The notes: a model not told the origin generated them from the letters alone. A stretch of DNA of 64,000 nt from Polluticaenibacter yanchengensis (GCA_027854065.1 JAQGEF010000012.1:1-64000), one strand, 5' to 3'. Shown: positions 25,955 through 35,163, numbered from the stretch's first letter. A program made the numbers and translations.

Positions 25955-26011
25955 TTTTCCGCTGATTTCGCAGAACAATACAACCGCTGATTAACGCAGA
26001 TTTTCAGGAAT
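25955..26011 (+). repeat. Dispersed repeat, family 3, copy a
   Basis: It has the ordered blocks TTTTCCGCTGATTTCGCAGA, ACAATACAACCGCTGATT and AACGCAGATTTT. The same blocks recur at 51764, 59007 and 63726. The unit itself is built of two GCTGATTnnCGC-type half repeats. Confidence 0.75.
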
Positions 26012-26151
26012 GAATCTGCTATCATCTAAGTACCAGATCATCTTCCTCTACAAGATTTACCAATTATTGTTTTGTTCGTCAATGCTTTCTAAGATCGAAA
26101 ACACGCCGAACCAATACAGGGCTTAAAGATGTAGCAGAAAGCCCCCAAAAA

Positions 26152-27513
26152 TTATTCCTTACCTACAAATACAGTGTTCGATGCAGATCCATTGTCTGTA
26201 AAAACGACCACTACATTTAAAAAACCTTTGTTATCGTAGTTTTTCTTTAAATCAATCACAAATTGGTCCGTTAAGTTGCCTGTTTTTTTGTACAACTCGG
26301 TATTATTTTTAAAGACCTGCACAGAGCGGACATTCCTGGTATCAATATTCAGTGTCAGCTTTTTATTTCTTGCATTATATGCCGCTTTATAAGGATAAGT
26401 TTTAGTATAGTTTTTTGGATCCGCCAGTGTAAACCAATTCAAAAATGTAAGATTTTCCGGTTTATCCAGCGAACTCTTCACCTCTTCAATGATCCGCATT
26501 TTTTCCCTTTCATTTTTCCGCCACCAGTCAAAACGTTCGCTGTATAACCATACGTACTCATCAGTACCGGACAAGGATTCTTTTAAAGTCATTTTAAAAC
26601 GGTTGATCTGCTCTTCTTTAGTCCAATCCTTCGTTGGGTAATTGTTTAAGCCAAAGTTGTAATCGTAATAAATACTACTGGCAACGCTGTACTTATTATT
26701 TCTTTTAGTAAAGCCGGAAAGGTTGGCAGTGGCTAACCTGATACCATTGCCCACTTCATAATACTGGTAATTCAATAAATAAGTATAAGCGGCTTCATTA
26801 CCATCTATTATTGATGACTTCAGGCCTTTACCTTTTATCATACCTTCAATAAATGGCAACATTAACGCCCACCGGAACTCAGATTTATTGATGACTGGTT
26901 TATCTATATGTTCAAAATAAAAAGTGTACATCCACAGACTCAATACTTTTACATCCGGCTTATACTTTTCCAGGGCCTTAATAAATTGTTCACCCCGCTT
27001 TTGTACCATATTATACACTTCTGTAAAACTTTTACCTAGATAGCGCTGAGGGGTGTATTTAAACGGATCTAAGGCCGGGTCGTCCAGGTAATATTCCGCA
27101 TCAAAAATGATCCCCTTTATATTCTTTTGATTAATAGCTTTTGACAACTTTTCCGTATTATCCAGGATTTTATCCCAGGATTTATTGCTAAACCAATCTA
27201 CTCCCGTACTCGTATAACCACGCGTCAGTATAAAATTGTCTGTAAACCGTCCCCAATTCAAGCGGTCCAGTTTAGACTGGTTAAACGTGTTGGTGTTATA
27301 ATCTGAAGAATCAAATATTTCGTAAATATTCCGGTTAAAAGAAAAAACAATACCTTCAAAAGGCCGGTCTTGCACCTTATCCAGATTCTCATACAAAAAA
27401 TCCACATCCGGGTAATCCCAGCCGAATTCAAGTAACTTTTTAGTTTGTGCCAGGCCGGCATTAGTAATCACCAATATTAATAAGAACGAAAGGAATGTGT
27501 GTTTTTTGTACAT
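26152..27513 (-). CDS. Secreted protein of unknown function, possible TIM-barrel glycosidase
   Basis: The 453-residue protein has a clear signal peptide (MYKKHTFLSFLLILVITNAGLAQ). The next 340 residues alternate strands and helices in a way that suggests a TIM barrel: KLLEFGWDYPDVDFLYENL, GIVFSFNRN, KGIIFDAEYYLDD, KVLSLWMYTF and EYVWLYSERFDWW. The acidic ends of the strands (DAE, ERFD) could be catalytic. The last 90 residues look like a beta-sandwich tail. I do not recognise a named family. It is a single-gene unit between convergent pirin and upstream metZ. Confidence 0.6.
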   Translation of the reverse strand: MYKKHTFLSFLLILVITNAGLAQTKKLLEFGWDYPDVDFLYENLDKVQDRPFEGIVFSFNRNIYEIFDSSDYNTNTFNQSKLDRLNWGRFTDNFILTRGYTSTGVDWFSNKSWDKILDNTEKLSKAINQKNIKGIIFDAEYYLDDPALDPFKYTPQRYLGKSFTEVYNMVQKRGEQFIKALEKYKPDVKVLSLWMYTFYFEHIDKPVINKSEFRWALMLPFIEGMIKGKGLKSSIIDGNEAAYTYLLNYQYYEVGNGIRLATANLSGFTKRNNKYSVASSIYYDYNFGLNNYPTKDWTKEEQINRFKMTLKESLSGTDEYVWLYSERFDWWRKNEREKMRIIEEVKSSLDKPENLTFLNWFTLADPKNYTKTYPYKAAYNARNKKLTLNIDTRNVRSVQVFKNNTELYKKTGNLTDQFVIDLKKNYDNKGFLNVVVVFTDNGSASNTVFVGKE

Positions 27514-27580
27514 AGTTTCTATAGTTAGGATACAATAATTCAGACTTAAATTCAGGGCCTTAGTTTACAGGAATAAAAAA

Positions 27581-27609
27581 AGAGTAAACCCAGGTGGTGA
27601 ATTTACTCT
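27581..27609 (-). terminator. Rho-independent terminator of metZ
   Basis: AGAGTAAA (27581-27588) pairs with TTTACTCT (27602-27609). On the minus strand the stem is followed by a run of seven T. Confidence 0.8.
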
Positions 27610-27628
27610 ATTTATCATTAATACATCA

Positions 27629-28801
27629 TTAGCTTTTATCCAAAGCCTGCAGGATATCTGCTGCAATATCATCAATATATTCAAGACCGACGCTTACCCT
27701 TATTAAGCCTTCTGTAATACCTACAGCAGCTTTTTCCTCCACGGTCAACTTACTATGAGTAGTACTTGCCGGGTGACTCGCTATCGTCCTGCTATCACCG
27801 AGGTTACTGGTAACAGTTAACATTTCCAGAGCGTTCATAAATTTCTTTCCTGCTTCTGCCCCACCCTTCAGGTCAAACGTAATCAGGCCACCACCACGTT
27901 TCATTTGCTTTTTAGCAATGGCATATCCCGGATGGCTTGGTGAAAACGGGTAATTAACTTTATTTATTTTAGGATGATTCTCTAATATTTTAGCCAGTGC
28001 TTCCGCATTATCGCAATGGCGCTGAATACGCACATCCAACGTTTCTAAACTCCGGCTCAATACCCATGCATTAAACGGCGACATGCTTGGTCCTGTCTGG
28101 CGGCAGAAAAGATACACTTCTCTTATCAGTTCCTTTTTACCAACAATGATCCCACCCAGCACACGTCCCTGGCCATCCATCCATTTTGTAGCAGAATGAA
28201 TTACCAAATCAGCTCCGAAATCTATCGGCTTCTGTAAGATCGGGGTAGCAAAACAATTATCTACCACCAACATAATGTTATGCTTTTTAGCCAGCTGACC
28301 AATATACTCCAGGTCTATTACGTCCAGTCCCGGGTTAGTAGGGGTTTCTAAATAAATGATTTTGGTATTGGGCTGAATCTTCGCTTCCCATTCTTCCGGC
28401 TTGTTGATATCCGCATAAGTACTGCTGATACCCCAGCGCACCAGATATTTTGTAAGAATCGTATGAGTACTTCCAAAAATAGAAGAACTGCTTAAAATAT
28501 GATCACCGGCACTTAAAAAAGTCATAAAAGTACCAAATATAGCGGCCATACCCGTGGCCGTAGCAAAACCATCTTCTGCATTTTCCAATACGCACACGCG
28601 GTCGATAAACTCACGTACCGTAGGGTTTATAAAACGGCTATAAATGTTTAAATTATTCTGTTCCAGGAATGCGCCCTCCATATCTTCCGCAGAATCAAAC
28701 TGAAAGCTACTGGTTAAAAATAAAGGTGCACTATGCTCATTTTCACTTGTCCTGGGTGTTCTTGTTCTTATTGCTTTAGTATTTTCATGAAAATCTTTCA
28801 T
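27629..28801 (-). CDS. metZ: O-succinylhomoserine sulfhydrylase-type PLP enzyme
   Basis: The 390-residue Cys/Met metabolism PLP enzyme has the pyridoxal lysine in HSATKWMDGQG (near residue 206), the YSRFINPTV segment and the LETPTNPGLDVID motif. The overall pattern is closest to MetZ, which forms homocysteine from O-succinyl- or O-acetylhomoserine and sulfide. Cystathionine gamma-synthase (MetB) is the main alternative and cannot be fully excluded. A TATATTTG element lies 22 nt before the ATG (minus strand). Confidence 0.85.
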   Translation of the reverse strand: MKDFHENTKAIRTRTPRTSENEHSAPLFLTSSFQFDSAEDMEGAFLEQNNLNIYSRFINPTVREFIDRVCVLENAEDGFATATGMAAIFGTFMTFLSAGDHILSSSSIFGSTHTILTKYLVRWGISSTYADINKPEEWEAKIQPNTKIIYLETPTNPGLDVIDLEYIGQLAKKHNIMLVVDNCFATPILQKPIDFGADLVIHSATKWMDGQGRVLGGIIVGKKELIREVYLFCRQTGPSMSPFNAWVLSRSLETLDVRIQRHCDNAEALAKILENHPKINKVNYPFSPSHPGYAIAKKQMKRGGGLITFDLKGGAEAGKKFMNALEMLTVTSNLGDSRTIASHPASTTHSKLTVEEKAAVGITEGLIRVSVGLEYIDDIAADILQALDKS

Positions 28802-28872
28802 TACAGGATATTTGTTTGAGTCGCAAATATACTAAGCCATTCACAGCAAACTGCAATAAAAAATACATAAAA

Positions 28873-28910
28873 GCCACAGGTACACCGCTTCAGCAAGATG
28901 TACCCGTGGC
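28873..28910 (-). terminator. Terminator of the SMR exporter gene
   Basis: Arms 28873-28884 and 28899-28910 (GCCACxGGTACA with one mismatch) form a 12-position stem. On the minus strand TTTTATGTATTTTTT follows. Confidence 0.7.
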
Positions 28911-28917
28911 CCGTAAT

Positions 28918-29244
28918 CTAGTGCGATACAAATTTTAACCCGATAATAGAACCGATCAGCGTACTTAAGAAAAAGACGCGCCAGAAACTGGCAGGGTCTT
29001 TAAAGAATAACATACCCATAATAGCAGTACCAACCGCTCCTATGCCCGTCCACACAGCGTAAGCAGTACCAATAGGCAATGTTTGTGTCGCTTTAATTAA
29101 CAGCAGCATGCTTATAATAAGTGATACTAAAAATCCGGCATACCACCAGATGGCTTCAGTACCGGTTGTTTCTTTTGCTTTTCCTAAACAAGACGCGAAA
29201 GCGACTTCAAATAATCCTGCGATGATTAAAATAATCCAGTTCAT
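28918..29244 (-). CDS. Small multidrug resistance family exporter, Gdx/SugE type
   Basis: The 108-residue, four-helix membrane protein has the conserved E13 in helix 1 and the segment LPIGTAYAVWTGIGAVGT, which marks the Gdx (SugE) subgroup that exports guanidinium or small quaternary ammonium ions by proton antiport as an antiparallel dimer. I chose the ATG (MNWIILIIAGLFE) over a GTG nine codons upstream. There is no guanidine riboswitch in the short gap upstream. A Crp-type regulator gene lies 64 bp upstream on the same strand. Confidence 0.9.
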   Translation of the reverse strand: MNWIILIIAGLFEVAFASCLGKAKETTGTEAIWWYAGFLVSLIISMLLLIKATQTLPIGTAYAVWTGIGAVGTAIMGMLFFKDPASFWRVFFLSTLIGSIIGLKFVSH

Positions 29245-29308
29245 AGTTGCTGTATTTTGTGCAAATTTCACAACTGGAAGCCAGACTATTTTTTACAAAT
29301 GATAAAAA

Positions 29309-29872
29309 CTACCTGATCTCCGACCTTATCCTGCTTAAACTAACTTGCGTAATGCCCAGGTATGAAGCAATATGCCCCAATTGTACCCGTTGCAATAAAT
29401 CCGGGTTCCCCGCCAGCAAATCCATATATCTTTCTTTCGCATTCCTGAACTGCCGCGATATCAGCCTTTCTTCCGTTTTCACCAGTTCCTGCTCCGCAAA
29501 TTTCCGGCCCCAGTTAGCAATATGAATATCTTCCAAAAATAACTGTTGCAGGTACCTGGCATTTAGTTTATATAATATACAATCTTCCAGGAGCTCAATA
29601 TTTTCATAGCCTTTCGCGTTCTCTACATAACTTTTCATAGAAAGGACCGTTTCCCCTTCCGTACCAAACCAGAACGTAATATCAGTATCATCATTAGTGG
29701 CAAATGCCCTCACTATCCCTTTTTTTATAAAGTAAATATCCTGTTCCACCTTATCCGCTTTCAATAATATTACTCCCTTAGCATGCTGCACCTCACTTAT
29801 CCCGTTCAGCAATAAATTTTTACTATCTTCCGGCAATTGATAAATACTATTCAATATTGATTCTGGCATCAT
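29309..29872 (-). CDS. Crp/Fnr family transcriptional regulator
   Basis: The 187-residue protein has a beta-barrel sensor domain (GVILLKADKVEQDIYFIKKGIVRAF) and a C-terminal HTH (VQLGHIASYLGITQVSLSRIRSEI). The frame is open 33 codons further upstream, but that part has poor similarity to the family and reads into repeat-like sequence; I start at the tandem ATG-ATG (MMPESIL). It lies upstream of the SMR exporter on the same strand and may regulate it. Confidence 0.85.
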   Translation of the reverse strand: MMPESILNSIYQLPEDSKNLLLNGISEVQHAKGVILLKADKVEQDIYFIKKGIVRAFATNDDTDITFWFGTEGETVLSMKSYVENAKGYENIELLEDCILYKLNARYLQQLFLEDIHIANWGRKFAEQELVKTEERLISRQFRNAKERYMDLLAGNPDLLQRVQLGHIASYLGITQVSLSRIRSEIR

Positions 29873-30282
29873 AAAACTGGCAAGAAATATTTGTGTAAAA
29901 ATAGTTTCTAAAAAACGGTAATCTGTAAAAAACATTGTTTTTCTTATTTTTATCGGGGCTCTCGGCAGCATAATACCTATGATGCTTCAATCCGGCGTGC
30001 TTATGGCTTCGCTGCGCTCGGTATATTTTTGCAGGAGTAGCCACAGAAGCAGTTATTTTATGATGCTCCTGCAAAAATACACTGCCTCCTTCGTCGGCAC
30101 CAACGCATACCGCAGCCTTCCGGCTTTAGAATACCTGTTGAACATAAGTTGCATGGGACAAAAACAGCCACTGCCTGTTCCCTGTTTTTGTTCCATGCAA
30201 CTTTAATCATCATTAAAGGCTCTTTTAAGTAATAAAAATTCTATATAGAAGTAAACAAGATATACAGGCAATAAACTTTTCT
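29873..30282. other. Divergent gene-free region with a family 1 repeat
   Basis: This 410-bp stretch separates the Crp regulator and the secreted T9SS cargo gene. Most of it is a family 1 element (29955-30120) carrying an extra internal inverted repeat. The sequence from 30121 to 30282 is AT-rich and shows no clear promoter consensus. Confidence 0.5.
29955..30120 (+). repeat. Dispersed GC-rich intergenic repeat, family 1, copy c, with nested inverted repeat
   Basis: It opens GGGGCTCTCGG, continues TCCGGCGTGCTTATGGCTTC and GCTGCGCTCGGT, and closes CTCCTTCGTCGGCACC and CGCATACCGCAGCC, matching copy a in the same order. An extra segment in the middle is a 14-bp inverted repeat (TATTTTTGCAGGAG at 30024-30037 against 30066-30079), not seen in the other copies. 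Confidence 0.78.
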
Positions 30283-32877
30283 ATGAAACATTGTATACTC
30301 GCAGGCATATTTTTTCTAATAATACAATATGTTCATAGCGCAAACTGGAATTCAATAAAAGCAGGCAATTGGAATGATGCCACAACATGGGCAGAAAATG
30401 CCGTACCTGCTACAACCGGTAATATCGGTACAGTCGCCATTAATCACAATGTAACATTGAATCAAAATGCGACGGTTTCTACCCTCGAAGTAATCGCAGG
30501 TACCCTTTTAACGTCCGGCGCTAATACATTAACGGCCACCGATCTAATTGTAAAAAACGGTGCGACGCTTCATCATAATTCCACAGAGGCCAGAATGCTC
30601 GCCATTACAAATTTCAGTGTAGAAGATGGCGGTTTTTATATACACGATGCCGCAAGCCATACCTCAAACGGGGCGGTAACGGATATTCCAGGTTCCAGTG
30701 CTAAAACTTTCGGTGATCTAAGTACCCAGGAAATAAGAAAGTGGGGAAACGGCGGCAGCTCGTTAGTTGCCTTGCCCGCTGTAAGTACCGGCTGGGGAAA
30801 CCTGGTAATAAATGTATTAGTACTAGCCGCAGCATGGAATTTAAATGGGTCCTTAAGCTTAATTAAAGGAGACTTTGTATTAAACAGAACAGGCCCGTCA
30901 AGAGAGTTGATTTTATTTTCGAGATCAAGTACCAATTCTACCTTAACTATAAAAGGCAATATCATTCTAACTCCGTTAGGCGGCAGTGCATTAAAAGCAA
31001 GTGTTTTACAAGGAAACACATTAAGCATGAACAAAAATATTACCCTGACTGTAGAAAAAAATATAGAAGTAAATGGCGGTACGCTTTCTTTATCAAGTTT
31101 CATCACCGGATTTACCGGGCTCAGTTATATATATATCAATCTCAAGGGAGATTTAATTCAAAGAGCGACCGGAGTTATTGCACAAACAAAAAACTTATCA
31201 GTCATCGTAGATTTAAGATTTGTAGGCACCAATGAACAATTAATAGACATAGAAGACCCTATCTCAACTTTTTACGCAGGAATAAATATCGGAACAAGTT
31301 CAATTAACAGCCAGGTAACCGTAGTCAGAAATTTTGTTATTAACAATACCACAACAACAGCCACTGCACTCGTTGTAAATAACGGTTCCACCTTAAAAAT
31401 CCAGGGCTCCAACGTTATATCCGGCAATATCGTTCTTCAGATTAAGCCTGCCGCTTCAATCGTAATAGAACACCCGGCAGGATTAGAGCCAGTTAACGGA
31501 ACAACAGGCGCTGTTCAAATAAATGGCACCACTCCCGGTTTTCCGCCACTATACCCATCTGAATCGACAGACTATTCCTCATCTGCCAATTACATTTTCA
31601 CAGGTGGTGCCAATCAGATCACCGGCTCCGGCATTCCTGATGATGTGCTTGGTTCTTTAATCATAGACAAATCTTCCGGCAGTGCTGCCACCCTATCCAA
31701 ACCGGTAAGTATTTCCGGGACCTTCAATTTAAAAAACGGGATTGTCAACACCACCGTCACTAATTTACTAACAATAAAGTCTCCCGGCAGCCTGACCGGA
31801 ACATTTAATAACGCCAATTTTATCAATGGCCCTGTCCGCCGTTACTTAAATCCCGCTAATACCGGTGACTATGTTTTTCCGGTAGGTTATCATAATGGCA
31901 GTATTTTTAATTACAAACCCATTGTCTTCACTCCCACTTCCACCGTTTCCGCTTCTGATTACTTCGATGCCAGGTTTGTGCCGGCAACCTCTCCTACCGG
32001 CGAATTACTCGGTATCAATATGATCGGGAAACTTGTACCTGAGTATTGGGAACTGTTACCGAACAGTGGCGTCACCACTTCCGGAAAAGTATCAGTCAAC
32101 TACACCTGGCCGGGAACCGCAGCGACCAATTGGATCAATCCCGCATTTGCCAACATTACACCGGAAAGCAATCATTACATTGCTGTCGCCCATTTTCACG
32201 ATAACGGCAGCAGCAGTTACTGGGACTTTACAAAAGCTGCCAGCCAGCTGATGGAAAAAATATACGTTCCTGACGCATCAAATGACGGCCTGGTGCAATC
32301 CGGTCCTCTAAACAATTTCGGCATTTTTACATTCGGGCTGTTTTACGACAATGTGCTTCCAATAATCATCAAAGACTTTAGATTATCCCGGACCAACGGG
32401 GCGAATCAATTAAAATGGCATGTCGAAGGAGAAAATATCATAAAAGACATCACTTTAGAAATCAGCAATAACGGTATCCAATTTCAACCGCTTCAAAAAC
32501 TAAACACTTTAACCGGGAGCATTAATGCGGCCCCACATGCTGAAGGAAAATATTACAGGTTAAAAGTACAGTCGAAAACAGGAGATAATATCTACAGTAA
32601 AATACTCTACCTCTCCGATAACCAGGGTACGAAATACAACATCATTAATAATGGTCAGAGTAACCCGGCATTACAAATAGCGCTGGCAGAATCCGGGACT
32701 TTTCAATACCGTATTATCAGTCAGCAGGGAACTATAATGCTTATCAAAAAAATAGATTTACTAAAAGGCGATCATATCCTTACATTGCATTCCAATCACT
32801 TGAGTAAAGGAGTTTACTATGTACAAATACAGGACAATAGCCAAATAACCAATACTTTAAAGTTGATCGTAAATTAA
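30283..32877 (+). CDS. Secreted repetitive beta-rich protein with type IX sorting domain
   Basis: The 864-residue protein has a signal peptide ending near residue 20 (IIQYVHSA). A beta-helix-like region follows (AGNWNDATTWAENAVPATTGN, then repeated VNGTL-type strands), with low-complexity Ser/Thr/Asn-rich stretches. The C-terminal 80 residues end LSKGVYYVQIQDNSQ then KLIVN, a type A T9SS C-terminal domain. It is expected to cross the outer membrane by the Por secretion system and be anchored or released at the surface. No catalytic domain is recognised. Confidence 0.8.
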   Translation: MKHCILAGIFFLIIQYVHSANWNSIKAGNWNDATTWAENAVPATTGNIGTVAINHNVTLNQNATVSTLEVIAGTLLTSGANTLTATDLIVKNGATLHHNSTEARMLAITNFSVEDGGFYIHDAASHTSNGAVTDIPGSSAKTFGDLSTQEIRKWGNGGSSLVALPAVSTGWGNLVINVLVLAAAWNLNGSLSLIKGDFVLNRTGPSRELILFSRSSTNSTLTIKGNIILTPLGGSALKASVLQGNTLSMNKNITLTVEKNIEVNGGTLSLSSFITGFTGLSYIYINLKGDLIQRATGVIAQTKNLSVIVDLRFVGTNEQLIDIEDPISTFYAGINIGTSSINSQVTVVRNFVINNTTTTATALVVNNGSTLKIQGSNVISGNIVLQIKPAASIVIEHPAGLEPVNGTTGAVQINGTTPGFPPLYPSESTDYSSSANYIFTGGANQITGSGIPDDVLGSLIIDKSSGSAATLSKPVSISGTFNLKNGIVNTTVTNLLTIKSPGSLTGTFNNANFINGPVRRYLNPANTGDYVFPVGYHNGSIFNYKPIVFTPTSTVSASDYFDARFVPATSPTGELLGINMIGKLVPEYWELLPNSGVTTSGKVSVNYTWPGTAATNWINPAFANITPESNHYIAVAHFHDNGSSSYWDFTKAASQLMEKIYVPDASNDGLVQSGPLNNFGIFTFGLFYDNVLPIIIKDFRLSRTNGANQLKWHVEGENIIKDITLEISNNGIQFQPLQKLNTLTGSINAAPHAEGKYYRLKVQSKTGDNIYSKILYLSDNQGTKYNIINNGQSNPALQIALAESGTFQYRIISQQGTIMLIKKIDLLKGDHILTLHSNHLSKGVYYVQIQDNSQITNTLKLIVN

Positions 32878-32900
32878 TCCTGAAACTATTTTAATAGTAA

Positions 32901-32932
32901 TTTGGATAGTAGTAATAAAAAATATAACTTCG
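32901..32932 (+). promoter_or_regulatory. Promoter of rpmE2
   Basis: TTTG at 32901-32904 and TAACTTCG at 32925-32932 (one mismatch to TAnnTTTG) are separated by 20 nt, close to the Bacteroidota consensus arrangement. The predicted start gives a leader of about 50 nt. Confidence 0.65.
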
Positions 32933-32952
32933 CAAATTCAAAAAATAATATT

Positions 32953-32972
32953 TGCCCGGTTGCAGTCGGGCA
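32953..32972 (+). promoter_or_regulatory. Hairpin in the rpmE2 leader
   Basis: TGCCCG (32953-32958) pairs with CGGGCA (32967-32972) around an 8-nt loop. It lies wholly inside the predicted 5' leader and ends 16 nt before the ATG. Ribosomal protein L31 leaders are known as autoregulatory elements in other phyla; whether this hairpin acts so is untested. Confidence 0.45.
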
Positions 32973-32988
32973 GTAAAACAAAAACTTT

Positions 32989-33240
32989 ATGAAACAGAAT
33001 ACACATCCAACGTCTTACCGTTTAGTAGTTTTCAAAGACATGAGTAATGGTGACGCTTTTTTAAGCCGCTCTACTGCTCGTTCAAACGAAACAATCGTTT
33101 TTGAAGATGGTAACGAATACCCGGTTATTAAATTAGAGATTTCTAACACTTCTCACCCTTTCTATACCGGTAAAGCGACCCGTCTTGATACTGCTGGTCG
33201 TATCGATAAATTCAACAAACGTTATGCGAAAAAAGCTTAA
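32989..33240 (+). CDS. rpmE2: 50S ribosomal protein L31 type B
   Basis: The 83-residue protein has the type B pattern [24 protein letters not shown] and [26 protein letters not shown]. It lacks the zinc-binding cysteines of the type A (C+) form, so it needs no zinc. The gene stands alone between a promoter with leader hairpin and a terminator. No second L31 gene is seen in this window. Confidence 0.97.
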   Translation: MKQNTHPTSYRLVVFKDMSNGDAFLSRSTARSNETIVFEDGNEYPVIKLEISNTSHPFYTGKATRLDTAGRIDKFNKRYAKKA

Positions 33241-33261
33241 TCGTTGGATATTAACAATATT

Positions 33262-33294
33262 AAAGGTTCAGGATTTTTTCCTGGACCTTTTTTT
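33262..33294 (+). terminator. Rho-independent terminator of rpmE2
   Basis: A 12-bp stem (33262-33273 with 33279-33290, one G-U pair) is followed by a T-run to 33294. Confidence 0.9.
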
Positions 33295-33569
33295 AGTCCC
33301 CTTATTCATGAAATTTCCCCTTTAAACATCAAATGCATTTTGGGCATTTGTTTCGCCCCATCAAATAAAAATCATTTCTAAAGTTTTTCGCAAAAAACAT
33401 ACTACTATTTACAATATATCAATTCGCCGGCATTGTGGCTGGTTACCTGATAACTAACTAAACTGAATCACATTTTCTTACCAAAAGAAATATCCCTACC
33501 GCTCCGGATTACAATACTTCTTTCTTAAACTTTACAATACTTATTGCATTGAATAATAGATTCGATTGT

Positions 33570-33577
33570 TATTTTTG
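33570..33577 (+). promoter_or_regulatory. -7 element abutting the lpxH start
   Basis: TATTTTTG ends 5 nt before the ATG at 33583. Transcription would start at or next to the initiation codon. Confidence 0.5.
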
Positions 33578-33582
33578 TAGTT

Positions 33583-34341
33583 ATGCAAATACCGGAAGGC
33601 AAGAAAATATACTTTTTATCAGACTTTCATTTGGGTGTACCAACACATGCTTCCAGCATAGAAAGAGAGAAAAAAGTAGTTGCTTTTTTAGATGGAATTA
33701 AAGACTCGGCATTTTATATTTTCATTGTTGGAGATATGTTCGATTTTTGGTACGAATACAAATATGTGGTACCAAAAGGTTATGTACGCATTTTAGGAAA
33801 GCTGGCTGAGCTTACAGACAGGGGCATTAAAATAGATTTCTTTGTTGGCAACCACGATATGTGGATGAAAACTTACCTGCAGGAAGAACTGGGCATCCCT
33901 GTCTATTTCGAACCGAAAACTTATGAATTCAATCATAAAAAGTTTTATATCGGGCATGGAGACGGCCTTGGTCCGGGCGACAAAGGTTATAAGTTTTTGA
34001 AAAAGGTATTCCGGAATAAACTTTGCATCGCCTTATTCGGTATGCTGCCCCCCTATTTTGGCATTGGTCTTGCTAATTTCTTCAGTAGAAAAAGCAGGGC
34101 AAAAACAGGGCACGATGATGCCGTTTTTTTAGGAGAAGATAACGAATGGCTGGTTATATACAGTAAAGAAATACTGGCCAAAGAACATTTTGACTATTTC
34201 ATTTTCGGCCACAGGCATTTACCACTAAACATCAGCCTGAACGAGCGCAGCAAATACATTAATTTAGGTGACTGGATCAAATATTTTACTTATGCCGAAT
34301 TTGATGGCAGCACCTTCAATTTATTGGAATATAAAAACTAA
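33583..34341 (+). CDS. lpxH: UDP-2,3-diacylglucosamine diphosphatase
   Basis: The 252-residue calcineurin-like phosphoesterase has the metal motifs SDFHLG (D14, H16), GDMFDFW, GNHDMW, GHGDG and FGHRH. This set matches LpxH, which cleaves UDP-2,3-diacylglucosamine to lipid X and UMP at the inner membrane in lipid A synthesis. Two co-oriented genes follow directly; the next starts on the base after the stop codon. Confidence 0.93.
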   Translation: MQIPEGKKIYFLSDFHLGVPTHASSIEREKKVVAFLDGIKDSAFYIFIVGDMFDFWYEYKYVVPKGYVRILGKLAELTDRGIKIDFFVGNHDMWMKTYLQEELGIPVYFEPKTYEFNHKKFYIGHGDGLGPGDKGYKFLKKVFRNKLCIALFGMLPPYFGIGLANFFSRKSRAKTGHDDAVFLGEDNEWLVIYSKEILAKEHFDYFIFGHRHLPLNISLNERSKYINLGDWIKYFTYAEFDGSTFNLLEYKN

Positions 34342-35157
34342 ATGGGGAGAATCAAATACATATTTATCAGCATCACGCTAATGTTCCTGAGCCAGTTTTG
34401 CCTGGCCCAGGCCGAGGGCGTTCATGCAAAATTATTTTTTCCAAAAAAAGATATCGCACTTTTCGAAACAGATAATTTAGGCAATATCTATATTGTAAAT
34501 AAGCAACAACAGCTCATCAAGTACAGTAAGGATCTGGATTCGCTCCAGGTATATAACAATGTTCAGCGTTTTGGCTTATTAAGCAGCATCGATGTCAGCA
34601 ACCCGTTAAAAATATTATTATTCTACAAAGACTTCTCTACCGTTGTTATCTTAGACCGTTTTTTGGCAGAACGTGCGGCCATTGACTTCCGGAAGATTGG
34701 CATATACAGTGCCAATGCCGTATCACTGGCATACGATAACCAGGTATGGTTGTATGATGAACTGAATAATACCATCAAAAAAATAAACGACAATAATGAA
34801 GTGTCAATAGCATTTAATGATTTCAGAACACTGTTTGAAACAGCTCCTTATCCTGCCAGGATCATAGACAACAACGGGTTGGTATATGTATATGATCCTA
34901 AAACCGGTATACTGGTGATGGATTATTATGGTGCCTATAAATTCACATTACCTATAAAAAATGTACAAAGCCTGAACATTGTAAATGGCAAGGTATTATA
35001 TATTCAAAATAATATGCTGCACTTTTACTCATTATCAGAGCTCCAGGATAAAACAATGATTTTACCTGCTGAAATTGGCAAAGGAAAGAATATTAAAATA
35101 GAAGCCAACAAAATTTGGTATAATACGGATGAAGGTATATTTACCATTAATTTTTAA
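34342..35157 (+). CDS. Exported protein, beta-propeller-like, unknown function
   Basis: The 271-residue protein has a signal peptide (MGRIKYIFISITLMFLSQFCLAQ). About 10 short beta-rich segments follow with recurring patterns (LFETDNLGNIYIVNKQQQLIKYS, AYDNQVWLYDELNNTIKKI, IDNNGLVYVYDPKTGILVMD), as in propeller blades. It starts immediately after lpxH and ends 6 bp before the MscS gene, so the three are probably co-transcribed. The role is unknown. The genomic link to lpxH suggests an envelope function. Confidence 0.7.
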   Translation: MGRIKYIFISITLMFLSQFCLAQAEGVHAKLFFPKKDIALFETDNLGNIYIVNKQQQLIKYSKDLDSLQVYNNVQRFGLLSSIDVSNPLKILLFYKDFSTVVILDRFLAERAAIDFRKIGIYSANAVSLAYDNQVWLYDELNNTIKKINDNNEVSIAFNDFRTLFETAPYPARIIDNNGLVYVYDPKTGILVMDYYGAYKFTLPIKNVQSLNIVNGKVLYIQNNMLHFYSLSELQDKTMILPAEIGKGKNIKIEANKIWYNTDEGIFTINF

Positions 35158-35163
35158 CCAATT

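Larger units (their letters stand above)
25844..26151. other. Gene-free convergent region with family 3 repeat
   Basis: This 308-bp stretch between convergent genes holds the hairpin at 25858-25891 and a family 3 repeat at 25955-26011. The remaining sequence to 26151 shows no ORF or structure that I can support. Confidence 0.5.
33241..33582. other. Intergenic region between rpmE2 and lpxH
   Basis: After the terminator (33262-33294) this 342-bp stretch has no ORF, repeat-family member or RNA gene that I can recognise. Its right end carries the lpxH -7 element. The middle (33300-33540) is AT-rich and featureless to my reading. Confidence 0.4.

Noticed and set aside
28802..28917. SAM-type riboswitch before metZ or guanidine riboswitch near the SMR gene
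   Set aside because: The gaps are too short and show no conserved aptamer blocks. The only structure here is a terminator-like hairpin for the SMR gene.
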